From positions 46,306 through 110,305 of the forward strand of contig JARKIF010000111.1 in assembly GCA_029378245.1 (NCBI GenBank): 64,000 bases of DNA. The letters are read 5' to 3'. The stretch's first letter is position 1, and each line of letters opens with the position of its first letter. Below the pieces are notes generated by a model. The model made no database searches and was not told the DNA's origin. It saw only the letters and a list, made by a program, of their open reading frames with translations. The position numbers and the translations under genes were made by a program. Positions 52,081-61,893 of this stretch are shown here, piece by piece. The DNA comes from Roridomyces roridus. Lineage: Eukaryota; Basidiomycota; Agaricomycetes; Agaricales; Mycenaceae.

Positions 52081-52873
52081 ATGTCCGACCCCAACCAGCG
52101 CTTTGTCCCCAGCGGCCTCGTTGACTTCCCCGCAGCCGGGCTTCCCGAGTACAAATCCTGCTACGCCATCGTCCTCGACTCCCTTTTCACTCGCGAAGAG
52201 CTCACCGCTTTCCTCGCCGAAGCCGAATCCTCTGGCCCTTGGCAGATAGCCCAAATCAACGCTGGGGATTACGCCTTTACGGACACGTCGTACAGGAAAG
52301 GGGATCGCCTCATCTACGACTCGTTTGAGCTCTCCGAGAAGATCTTCGCGCGGATGCGCCCGTTCTTGGGGGCCATTGAAGAGATCGAGATGCCTGCATA
52401 CATCCGGGGCCGCGAGATGACGAGGGCGAGGCAGAAGTGGCGGATGGTGAGGTTAAATGAACGGTTGAGGTACTTGAGGTACCCCGTGGGCGGCTTTTTC
52501 AAAGAGCATGCCGATGGCACGTACGTCTGCCAGTGAGTCAACTTTCGTCTCTCGTTCTCAAGTTTGTCTGAACGCCAATTGTAGAGAGACGAAGCAACGC
52601 ACATTCTTCACGCTTCAGTTCTACCTCCCGTCCAACGCCTCTGGGTCAGACGAGAGCTTTCTACCTCCACAAGGCGGGTCGACGCGCTTCCTCTCCTTGG
52701 ACGACGATCGGGACGACTACGCTGACGTAGAGGCGCGCCCTGGCCGCGCCTTGATCTTCCAGCACGCCGATTTGCTGCATACGGGCGAGTTGGTTACGGG
52801 AGGCGTCAAGGTCACCGTACGCTCAGACATACTGTACGAAAAGGTCGGCGAGCCTGTCCCCCTGGACGATTGA
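52081..52873 (+). CDS. 2OG-Fe(II) dioxygenase, prolyl 4-hydroxylase type (copy 2)
   Basis: Exons 52081-52532 and 52585-52873 with a 52-nt intron at the same place as copy 1; 246 residues. The motifs match copy 1: HxD in KEHADGTY, distal His in LLHTGELVTGG and Arg in KVTVRSDI. The middle differs (REMTRARQKWR for RGVERAVQKWR), and it lacks the 22 extra N-terminal residues of copy 1. A TATA-like atatatatacac lies at about 52019-52030, some 50 nt before the start. The serine carboxypeptidase remnant lies downstream on the same strand. Both copies look functional. Confidence 0.9.
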
Positions 52874-53488
52874 ACTCTTTCGCAATTTCACTATGTATCT
52901 CTCTATGCGACCAATGGATGCTAAATTCTCAACGAGACGAACACTCACTCGACGGTGTGATGAAACGCTGGAGGCGGTGGCCCTCCGCCCCTCCCATGAG
53001 GCAGGCCGCTTGTTTGATCCAGGCTCCAGCCATGCAGCTCAGTGCGCGCGCTATTTCTTTTTGCTGGAAACGAAGCAAACTCTTGCTCAATGTGGGTGCG
53101 CACTCAACCAACGGAGACGCAGGTTCAACTGGATGAGCCGATGGGAAAGGGTCGGCGGGCTTACAAAGAGACTCACTACGGACTCCAGAAAGAGGAGTGC
53201 CGAAATGATCGCGGGACTCGGCAGAACGGGACGTTTGATAAGAACAGTCAACTGCTTGGCGCTTTGCTGCGCTTTGACACGTGGCTTCCATCAGGCATCA
53301 GGAAAGAGCCATCGTGATGGCTTGGCCCGCAGCTCAGCTCCCCATGGTAGAACGGCGAGTCCCAATAAACCGCAGTCTGCCGCAGTTCGATGAAACACCA
53401 ATCAGTCCTACGCAACGCCGATCATCGGCTTGTTTGAAAAACCAGACGCGCACGACGCGTCTCTTGTCGTCTTTTCTCTCCCTCGCCC

Positions 53489-54857
53489 ATGCTGCTCCCC
53501 AAGTGGCTCGCTCTTGCTGTTATACCCTCCGCCACTCTCGCGCTCAAGAGTACCGGTGAAATCCCCGAGCGGAATGGAGTCATCGGCGGTGTTGGCGACA
53601 AGAGTTTCACAATCAAGACTACCCCGGCAGTCGCGCGGACGCCAGGCAAGCTGCGCGTCACGGAGAACTCTGGCATCTGTGGTAAATTCTTCGCCCTTTT
53701 CGTGGCTCATCCTGCCTGCTCACGCGCCGCACGCGACTAGAAACGACGCAGAACGTCTACCAGGCGTCTGGGTATGGGGACATTGCGGCGAATCAGAGCA
53801 TTTGGTACGCGTATATTTCGCATCGCGTTCTCTTACTCGAATTCCACGTAGGTTTTGGTACTTTGACGCGCGCAAGAACCCGGCCAACGCGCCCCTCGTT
53901 CTGTGGTTTAACGGAGGAGTACGTCCGTCGTCGACGCGCATTCCATCATCCTGATCGCTCTTCAGCCCGGCAGTAGCAGCATGATAGGCCTGTTGCAAGA
54001 AAACGGTCCCTGCCGCATCACCAATGACTCGTACATCGACCAACCCGTCGGCGTCGGCTTCTCGCACGGGGAGGAGAAAGTAGGTACATCGGAGGAGGCT
54101 GCCGCGGATCTCTGGACGTTCCTCCAAATGTTCTTGGCCGACGAAAGGTTCGCTCATTTGGTCAAGAATGATTTGGGTATTTGGACCGAGTCGTGCGTCG
54201 TCTTCAGTCGTTTCGTGTGCATACTTGCAACAATTGAAAGATATGGGGGACACTACGGCCCCGTGTTTGCCAAATACTTTCTCGCACAAAATACCGCCAT
54301 CCGGGGCCACACTACGGCGGGTGTTCACCTCAACATGAAAGCGCTGGGGATCGGCAATGGTATTACTGTGCGCCGAGTTCCTCCTATCGTCGTACTGCTG
54401 TTTTACGGAACATCATGCAGGATTCGTTTACGCAATACTCGGAATACATAACCTACGCCGAGGAGAACCCCTACGTCGTCACGCTGGTCCCCACCGACTG
54501 GATCGCTGACGCCAAAACGGCATGGAACCAAACGGGAGGGTGCAAGGACCAGGTACCTTCCCTTCTTTCTCTTTAAAAGGTCAGGAGGTCTCATTCATCT
54601 AGATCATCGCGTGCAACAACGGGGGAAACGACACGGTTCAGCAGCGCATTCAACAGGCGCTGTAGACGTACACCGTCAAGGGCAAGAACGCAGGGCTGTA
54701 CAAGGCCACGGGTTTGCTCTCGTATTTGCGCGTCAAGGGCGCGGGGCACGAGGTTCCTGCGTATGGGAACGAGGCGGATGGGCTGGAGCGTGGAGAGGCG
54801 GCGTGGCAGATGTTCATGCAGACGATGAGGGGGGAGGAGTTGCCATGTTCGACTTGA
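53489..54857 (+). pseudogene. Serine carboxypeptidase (S10) gene with internal deletions and a stop
   Basis: Exons can be followed with GT...AG introns: secretion signal [72 protein letters not shown]; nucleophile in TES-YGGHYGP; MKALGIGNGIT; and a C-terminal GAGHEVPAYG holding the catalytic His. Two things are wrong. About 15-20 residues are missing between the ITNDS and YIDQPVG segments. After NDTVQQRIQQAL an in-frame TAG occurs, and the whole region that normally holds the catalytic Asp is absent. It is probably a dead vacuolar or secreted peptidase gene. Confidence 0.75.
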
Positions 54858-55266
54858 AACCCTAATATCTATAGCTACCGTCCAAACCTATTTCTGGTTT
54901 ACATAAATTTAGTTTTTCGTGGCTGTAACAGTCGAGTTCAGCCAACCGGGAGTCCGTTGAGTTCGGGATGACTCGAGTCCGATTTTTGTTCAAGACGAAC
55001 CCACCAGAAATACTTGTCTCCGGCATCCCACCTGAGACTGGGGTCCACCGATTCACTGGGTTACCGGTACGAGCAGCCTATGCACCCGATTTTTGAGGCA
55101 GCATATTCACAGGAACACTCTCATTTGGTGGCAAGTAAGTGAGTTGTGGAGAAGTTCCGCCGAATTGTCGCAGAAAACTCCTTTGACCGCAGATTCAACC
55201 GTGGGAAGTAGACTGATGGCACCAGCTTTGCTCTGTTGTGGAGCGAATTCTAACGATCAATGAAGC

Positions 55267-55350
55267 CCATTGCAGTGGTCTGCATCCGCGTTCAGTCGTC
55301 ATGCATCTACGTACCAGCATAGTCCCTGTTCGATTCAGGAGTGGACGTTG
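55267..55350 (+). ncRNA. Degenerate tRNA-like element
   Basis: A T-arm (TCCCTG-TTCGATT-CAGGAG) and remnants of the D-type arm (gcagtggtctgc) are present, but the terminal stem is eroded. A T9 run lies at about 55372-55380. Another T-arm remnant (cctgtcgatccagg) occurs at about 55577. Confidence 0.35.
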
Positions 55351-55721
55351 TGGTAGTTTGTGAGCAAAGTGTTTTTTTTTGGAGTCCCCCAGTGGCAGTA
55401 TTATATACCTTTTATTCTCTCAATTTTTGCTCTACTCTTATCACAACCACAAGTACCAGATCCCTGATTGTCGGGAGATTTCAACAGCTCCAAGCATTTG
55501 ATCCTGCTGCTCCTCCGAGCATGCTCGCCATCCAAGACAAGCTCGTGGATAAACCTTTGCAAGCAGGCAGCCTGTCGATCCAGGCACGAGTCATGCGCTG
55601 GACGTCAACTTGAGTCCAACCATTTTTTATCCAGGCTTCTTTCTCGCCTCTTTCCAGCCGTTATCGACATCTAACAGTTCTGGTCTCGCGAACGGCGAGT
55701 GTGGTGCCGCCCTTACGTGAA

Positions 55722-55737
55722 ACACTGCAGTGTATAT
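55722..55737 (+). promoter_or_regulatory. ACTGCAGTGTATAT motif upstream of a tRNA-like element
   Basis: The same word occurs 30-50 nt upstream of all three elements at 55758, 56027 and 57283 (here about 55723-55736; also about 55987-56000 and 57239-57252), followed by agcttgg. The TGTATAT part is TATA-like and at a suitable distance for an upstream pol III element. Confidence 0.5.
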
Positions 55738-55757
55738 CAGCTTGGAAGGTACCAACA

Positions 55758-55848
55758 GACCCAGCGGTAGCCCGCACCTGCACACATTATCCACTGAATG
55801 ATCGAAATCTTTCCCAGCAGCATAACCCGTTCGATTCGGGAATGGGTC
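55758..55848 (+). ncRNA. tRNA-like element, 91 nt
   Basis: The ends GACCCA/TGGGTC pair in 6 of 6, the D-type arm is GCGG-TAGC-CCGC, and a CTGC/GCAG stem closes the long loop. A 4-nt spacer precedes the T-arm CCCG-TTCGATT-CGGG. A T5 run lies at 55871-55875, and the ACTGCAGTGTATAT motif lies upstream. Confidence 0.6.
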
Positions 55849-56026
55849 ATTCGGTGGACATTCACATTTCTTTTTATTTTTCTTTGAAATTCATTTTGAC
55901 CGTTACTCACTCCTAGGTTCAAGAAACGAGCCTAGGGTCGAGCGTGGAGCCACCGACGCAACGGGAAAGGATTCCCTTGGAGAAACACTGCAGTGTATAT
56001 GAGCTTGGAAGCTATATAAAGGCACA

Positions 56027-56111
56027 GACCCAGCGGTGGCCCCGCACCTGCACACCGTCTTGGGTTGGCAATCTTTCCAGCAGGAAAACCCGTTCGATTC
56101 GGGAATGGGTC
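56027..56111 (+). ncRNA. tRNA-like element, 85 nt
   Basis: The ends GACCCA/TGGGTC pair in 6 of 6. The D-type arm is GCGG-TGGCC-CCGC, and CCTGC/GCAGG is perfect. The T-arm is CCCG-TTCGATT-CGGG. A T4 run follows at 56134-56137. ACTGCAGTGTATAT and a second TATA-like gctatataaa lie 10-40 nt upstream. Confidence 0.6.
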
Positions 56112-56367
56112 ATTGAGCGGTCGTCTCACTTTATTTTATTCAAAAAAAAAGAAAAGAAACTTTGTTCCACAAAATTCGGGAGTTGGGATAACCGCAGCAC
56201 CGACGATCGGATGGCTGTGCTACAGTGATCTGCCGCTGCGGCTGCCATCACGGCCAACATGTATCACCTCGCTCGTCTCTGGCTCGTTGGACAGTCCTCC
56301 ATTCACTCCCTCTTTCTCCATTGACCAGTTCATACTCAATGCCATGTAATATTAAATCAGCATCGAA

Positions 56368-57070
56368 TCACATTGTATCTAATACTATTATGAGAGAAGG
56401 GTGAAGCAGCCGAACGGCGGGAGCGGCAGATTTGGGGGCGCAAAGCGGGGGCGATGCGGGGCGAGACGAGCAGATGGGCTGGGACAAGTTCGGGATGAGA
56501 AGGGGAAGGCGGCAGATATGCACTCGAGGGGCCAGCGATGAGGTGGGAACATGTCCATCTGAGTCACGGAAGAGAAGAAGGGGTGGAGCGGGATGGGAGT
56601 CGATGCGCAAAAGGATGAGGGCCTGGACGTACACTCGGTGGGAGGGACAGTATCTGGACGCTTGGGCGACTTCATGATCAAGAATCAAGATGAATAGCGA
56701 CTTACGAGTGCGGGTGAGACCAAGGTGAGCCTCGCCATGAGTGTTTCTGTCCTCCCTTGCTCCTCCATCAACCCTGAGATGTTTCCAAGAGCTGTTGTGG
56801 CCGTGGGCATGCGGGTTGGCAACGTGAGGGACTTGCGATATTGCCACTTTGATGCAATGCCGATTTCCGACTTGTTTCCGACCGTTGTCGCGATGCGACG
56901 GCGACGAGGGATGAGGGACGTGGAAGGCAACAGACTTCGCGAGGCAACCAGGTGGGCTGGCGGGGGCAGGCGTGGACAATGGGCGTGGTCATGGTGAAGT
57001 CAGGACTCAGGAGTAATGATCTGATGTGTTTGCTTGTTTGTGCCGAGCGGCAAAACACCGAGATCACCAA
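56368..57070 (-). other. Possible spliced orphan gene, unsupported
   Basis: Several - strand frames are open (56979-56368, 56930-56685, 57070-56768). A GTAAGT donor follows LTLVSPAL near 56702. I recognise no domain and cannot choose a frame, and the composition is Pro/Ser/His-rich in all of them. It is noted so the stretch is not read as empty. Confidence 0.15.
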
Positions 57071-57282
57071 ATGATCGGTGCTTCGGTGCCCGGTGCTCCG
57101 GTTATCCCAACTCCCGGACGCACTCCTTTGTTCCGACCTTTATTCGGCCGTGGGTTCAAGAAACGAGCCTCGGAATCGGATCCATGTGGTGCAACCTCCG
57201 CTCAACGGGAACAAACTTCCTGTTGGCCAAACACAAGTACTGCAGTGTATATCTGAATCAGCTTGGGAGCTGCACATAGAGA

Positions 57283-57367
57283 GACCCAGCGGTGGTCCCG
57301 CACCTGCGCACTATATATCGGTGGCTGCATTTTCAGCAGGACTGTTCGTTCGATTCGGGGATGGGTC
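57283..57367 (+). ncRNA. tRNA-like element, 85 nt
   Basis: The ends GACCCA/TGGGTC pair in 6 of 6, the D-type arm is GCGG-TGGTC-CCGC, and CCTGC/GCAGG is perfect. The T-arm is degenerate on its 5' strand (CTGTTCG-TTCGATT-CGGGG). A T9 run lies at 57382-57390. ACTGCAGTGTATAT lies upstream. Confidence 0.55.
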
Positions 57368-57539
57368 ATTCCCGAGTCCAATTTTTTTTTCCAACGAAAT
57401 CTAACAGCCATGGCGATTGCAGCAGACACACCAGAGGCTTTGACGTTCACGATCCTTGGTATCCACAATACACAACAGTGCATTCCACCATTTACACGTT
57501 AAAGCCCAAAGGGTATCTATACAAATCCTAACTTCACAG

Positions 57540-59358
57540 TTAGCTCTCGACAAGCAGAAACGCACTCAAACCCACACATCCAAAAACCTTTTCCTCGGCA
57601 TCCCACACGCTCCTCATCGGATACCGGCAATGCACGCGCTCCTCCTTGCCCTTACCCGTCGCGGTACCAGTGATATTCGCCGGAGCCACACCCCCCTCGA
57701 CCCAATCTACGAGCGCGAGGAGGATGTTATGCGAGGATGCGTTGACACCCTATGAGGCAGCCAATCAACGATCCTGCGTCATCACACAAAGCGAAATCCC
57801 CACTCACCTATTCGTCCCACCGAGCTGCCCAAACTCGGAGGCTCCGGCAACTCCACCTTGAACACCGCCGGCACAGTGATCCATCCCAGGGACGAGGAAC
57901 AGTCGATAAAAGTCATCCAAAGACGGCGTACCAAGCGTCCTTGCTATGAGGTTGTACACCCTCTTCGAATTGCCTGAAGGGATGAGCTAACAGATGTTCG
58001 TTGGTTCAGTCAATCTCGGATCCACGGCAATTTGAATTGCGACGCACCAGCATTCTCCCCTCCCATGATACGTCAAAAACTTGCCCCCGCCCTCACGAAC
58101 GCGACATGTCGCCGTTAAACGTGGCAATCCCACCAGGGGTTGACGGCTTCCATTCGTCGTCCCTGCTTGGCGCCGTACGTCCCAAAATCAAAACGTCTCC
58201 TCGATGGAAACATTGAGGACGGCATATCGAAGCCAATCCTATATGCGTTGGGCATGAATGGATTTCGAGGGAGAGTCCACTCACCTTCGTATAAGGAGGG
58301 AATTCGCCATCTGAAAGCGCCAGAAGGCCGCCTTGGATGGGGTCCGGACCCGGGTCGAAGCGCGGGTAGATGAGCTCGCCGTCCGCGCCATACAACGGCG
58401 AGTAACCTTGCGAACCGCCTCTAACCTGCGTGCGACTCAAGCATTTGTCGCCACTTTCACCCCCGGGGCAGATTAGTGCCTCGGGCGGAAATCACACGCG
58501 TCCGGTTCGGGTGATCATACCGTCCAGGACGCCGTCTATGGCATCGCACTGCGAGAGAATCTCTGCCGTGACGAGTTTCCATAGTTTCGGTGGATGTAAG
58601 CTGGGGAGGATTGGTCTGGGTGCACCAGTCGCGCGGGCCAACATCCCCGTCCAGTGGAGAAGATGGTTAAAGTCCGTCGCCGCCGCACCCGCACAGAATT
58701 CCGGTCGAAGTCCTGGGGGTAGGTGAAGCGCACTGTACGTCCCTTGCCGTCCGCCCGTCGAGCAGCCGAGGTAGTAAGACTTGTCGTGCTCACGCCCGTA
58801 GTACGCTTCGACGATTTGCTTCCCAATCACAGATTCGGTGTGGATTGAGCGGGAGCAAAGTCTTTTAGGACCTCTGGGTTCCCGAGGAAAGCGAACGGCC
58901 CGAATTGCCATCATGCCCGTTGTTAGAGGCAACGGTGGCAAAGTGCATCGCGGAGCCGTAGTCGAGGTCTCGGTATGCAATGCCTGCATCGTGCTATAGG
59001 TCATATCTCGGAAAGATTGGCAAGGAGACGCACATCCACCGAGGCCGCCATTCCCCCACAGCTAAGAGCGTCCATACCACTCATCGGGGAGCCACGCCTC
59101 TGCGCGGATCGCCGACGTCGAGCTCGTCTCTGTCGAAAATTGTACTCGGCAGAACGAGGCGGTGGTACGCTGTGACTTGGCGCCGCATGGTGCATGCCAA
59201 GTTTTCACAGATCCTCGGGCGGGGACATAAGACACGTCGAGGATGGTGGTGTTGTCGAGATTGAGGCTCGACTTGAGGGCGAGACATTTATCGTAGTTCT
59301 CGCCGTACCAGGAGGAGAAGAGCGGGAGTAAGAGTGCCCAGATATTGAAGAAATCCAT
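57540..59358 (-). pseudogene. Tannase/feruloyl esterase family gene, frame-broken (copy 2)
   Basis: From ATG 59358, MDFFNIWALLLPLFSSWYG (a possible signal segment), then AEAWLPDEWYGR, GNGGLGG, VASNNGHDG, GCSTGGRQG (nucleophile), LLHWTGMLARATGA, YGADGELIYPRFDPG, FLTYHGRGE, DDFYRLFLVPGMDHCAGG (catalytic His region) and ILLALVDWVEGGVAPANITG. It ends at TAA 57542-57540. Unlike copy 1 it has the complete C-terminal part. The frame is lost several times: a TAG from a missing base after EWYGR, an extra G soon after, shifts after NGHDG and in the GGRQG-TDFNHLLHW stretch. Some lie in short homopolymers, so assembly error should be excluded. Confidence 0.8.
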
Positions 59359-59589
59359 GGCGGGCCAAGGCGGGGCAGTGGGAAGAAAGGGGGAGGAAAA
59401 GCGTACAGCCTCTGATCCGTATCTGACAGCTTTCGGACGAATATATGACCTGCACGACCTTCTGCTCCTCCTTCCTTCGCCATGCCCGCGTTTTTCCCCT
59501 TTTCTAAACGCACAGTGCTCCTAATGTGCGTTTTCCCGGGTCTCCGAGTCAAACTCACCAGTCCATTTTCAGCTCGGGTATTTCCAGTT

Positions 59590-59965
59590 TTCTTGAGCTT
59601 GTGCGACCCACTTGACGAGGTTTTCCGACCAGCTGCGATATTCCTCTTCAATCTTGCGTGCGTTCCATTGCATCTATCGCGCCTTCGGCTGAGTCTAGTC
59701 GCAGCTATATCGGCTTCCTGATCGCCTCGCTAGCGACACGCCACCCGTAAACCTCTCTCTCAACTCCAAGTGACTCCCGTCAGCAGCTCACGCCAATTTC
59801 TCTAGCCGTCCCGAGTGGTGGAGATACACTCTCCTCGCTTGCTTCGTCTTTTTCGCTGCGAGCACCGGTTTTCCACTTGGCGGGCGTGGAAGCAATACAA
59901 GGAAGAAAGGGATGGATACGCTTCTGGTCCCGCATGCTAGGCTGTCTCTGTGTACCTCCCCGCTA
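59590..59965 (+). pseudogene. Tandem small multi-exon locus, copy 0 (partial)
   Basis: It matches the last two exon-like blocks of copies 1 and 2: gatcgcctcgctagcgacacgccaccc before a gtaaac donor, and an exon with WWRYTLLACFVFFAAS, a likely membrane segment. The 5' blocks are not recognised. Confidence 0.35.
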
Positions 59966-59985
59966 CTCTATTACCATCGTCGCCA

Positions 59986-60602
59986 TAATGGACAATGCAT
60001 GGCTCTTGTCACGAGATGTCACCGTTCAACAGCTTCTGGGGAATATATAAGTATGTTGTCTGCGCATTCTCTGCACCCCAATCCTGCCCTGCCAATCTGC
60101 TCTCTCAAGGCAATCACGTACGTACCATTGCTCTGTTTGTAGAGCCCTACATACCATACGACTTGACAGCTTCAGTAAGTAACTTTCTGCGCTCCCTCGA
60201 ATCTTGACTGAACGACCTCCTTCTCCAGCCATTTTCTTCGTCTGCGATCTCGCGTACGTATACTCCCATCCACTCAGGCCGATCTCACCCTCCTCCACTA
60301 AACTTGACCACAGGGCTGCCGCTCTCCAGATCGCTCTAATAGCGACGCACCAGCAGTAAGTAGCCTCCCACCGCCAACAAATAATATATATCCACTTGGC
60401 AGCTCACCTGTTTCTCCAGCGATTATCGGCTGGTGGCGAATCGTTCTGCTCGTGTGCACGATTATCATCAGCATTAGCGCGGGGCTCTCGACTTGGCGGG
60501 CGTGTCAGTGTACGAAGCAGAGAAAGGGCTGGAGAACCATCCAAGTTTCGTGTAATGCTGCAGCCGCAGGAGAGTTGGCGTCCTCGTCTGTTAGTGAGTA
60601 AA
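59986..60602 (+). CDS. Tandem small multi-exon locus, copy 1, unknown function
   Basis: Five short exon-like blocks with good GT...AG sites: start about 60016-60050 (ATG TCA CCG..., MSPFNSFWGIYK), then about 60143-60174, 60230-60255, 60314-60355 and 60418 onward. Joined in one frame they read WGIYK-ALHTIRLDSF-TIFFVCDLA-AAALQIALIATHQ and then a stop. In another phase the last block reads WWRIVLLVCTIIISISAGLS, a membrane segment. The order of blocks and splice sites is repeated in copy 2. I recognise no family, and the phase of the last exon is undecided. Confidence 0.35.
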
Positions 60603-60724
60603 CTCCGAGTCAGCCATCCGGTGGTGACTTACTGACCACAGCTTCCAGCAGCTCTAAGCGCCCGTCGAAACCTATTTTTCCTGAGCCTACCTCTAAAAAT
60701 GATAGTTGATACCTCGATTGACAA

Positions 60725-60812
60725 GACCCACGCCTGAATCGAACAGGCTGCCTGCCGAAATGGAGCTCAATTACAAGACATTGCATGCAGGTGCGGACCA
60801 CCGCGGTAGGTC
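60725..60812 (-). ncRNA. tRNA-like element, 88 nt
   Basis: The ends GACCTAC/GTGGGTC pair in 7 of 7 (one T-G). The D-type arm is GCGG-TGGT-CCGC, and CCTGC/GCAGG is perfect. The T-arm GCCTG-TTCGATT-CAGGC is perfect. The loop starts ATGCAA instead of TTCCAA, so a tRNA reading would give GCA. A T5 run lies at 60695-60699. Confidence 0.6.
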
Positions 60813-60940
60813 TTTGTCTGATCCAAGGTTGGACCAGGTAACCACCAGCCTAGCGGCTCCCAGTCGAAGAACTAACTACGTATGTGCGCACTCTTGCGGT
60901 CCAAAAAAGCTGTGCCACCTGTACATGTTGCTCATTCAAA

Positions 60941-61021
60941 GGCCCAGCCGGAATCGAACAGGCACTTGCCTCGATGCGAAGCCAACCTATTGCATGCAGG
61001 CGCGGACCACCGCCGCAGGTC
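60941..61021 (-). ncRNA. tRNA-like element, 81 nt
   Basis: The ends GACCTGC and CTGGGCC pair in 5 of 7. The D-type arm GGCGG-TGGT-CCGC is intact and the loop starts ATGCAA as in its neighbour. The internal stem is weakened and the T-arm is GCCTG-TTCGATT-CCGGC. A T6 run lies at 60903-60908. Confidence 0.45.
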
Positions 61022-61127
61022 TTTGAGTCACTGATCCCAGGGGTCAGCATTTACTCGTTGTACTTGGGTCCCGCATTTTAGGCTGTGTATCTTCCCGCTA
61101 CTTCTATTTCCCATCACAATCCCATCA

Positions 61128-61608
61128 TGGATGTTACTCTCGGTCAACGAGATGTCATCTGGGGAATATATAAGTACGTCGTCTGCGCAGCACCCTTGTC
61201 TTCCTCTGCACCCCTACCCATGCCGCGCCAATCTGCTCTCTCAAAAGCAATCAGTACGTACCATCATTGCTCTGTTTGTACTTAGAGCCCTGCCAATACG
61301 ATTTGACGCTGCAGTACCTCTCTGGCAGCCCTCTTCGAATGTAGACTGAAACGAATTCTTCCTCCAGCCATTTTCCTTCGTCTGCGATCTCGCGTATGTT
61401 CACCTTGACCGCCTACCCCACCCGCCGTCACTGGAAACTTGAACTTGAACTGACCACAGGCTTGCCAGTTGCCAGATCGCTATAAGCGACACACCACCAG
61501 TAAGTAGAGCTTTCAAACCACCAACGAATATATATTGTCTTAGCTCACCTCTTGCTCCAGGGATATCGGCTGGTGGCAAATCATTCGTGCTCGTTGTTGT
61601 AGTCAAGA
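61128..61608 (+). pseudogene. Tandem small multi-exon locus, copy 2
   Basis: The same blocks as copy 1 in the same order (MDVTLGQRDVIWGIYK, then ALPIRFDAA, then the ccattttccttcgtctgcg block, then cagatcgctataagcgac, then ggatatcggctggtgg), each bordered by GT...AG. Block lengths differ, so the frame of copy 1 is not kept. It probably has decayed. Confidence 0.35.
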
Positions 61609-61710
61609 AATGATGATCTTCTTCCGCCCGGGCCTCCGTTTACAGTTCCATCTCTTCTTAATTCATACCACACTCTACTATATATACTGCTCATGCTCGC
61701 TCTCAACCCA

Positions 61711-61888
61711 CAGTCTTTTATCCCACATTGCGGGTGAACTGAGGGTGGCACAGCCTTTCACTTTATATATTTTATTTACTTACTTGTATCGTAGTACGCG
61801 CTATTCGCGCTATTACAGGTGATTATATATCAGTCTTTTATCCCACATTGCGGGTGAACTGAGGTACGCGCTATTCGCGCTATTACAG
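61711..61888 (+). repeat. Direct repeats near the end of the copia LTR
   Basis: The 34-bp word beginning cagtcttttatcccacattg occurs at 61711-61744 and 61831-61864. The 24-bp word tacgcgctattcgcgctatt(acag) occurs at 61795-61818 and 61865-61888. This is an internal duplication within what is probably the 3' part of a left LTR. Confidence 0.75.
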
Positions 61889-61893
61889 ATCTT

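Noticed and set aside
56368..56979. 203-residue - strand gene
   Set aside because: Three overlapping frames are equally open with similar low-complexity composition; there is no domain or clear splice pattern. Listed only as an unresolved stretch.
5196..61021. Ordinary nuclear tRNA genes
   Set aside because: The D-loop is only 3-4 nt and the variable region 2-4 nt, T33 is absent in several copies, and the central loop varies from copy to copy. A standard tRNA fold is not met.
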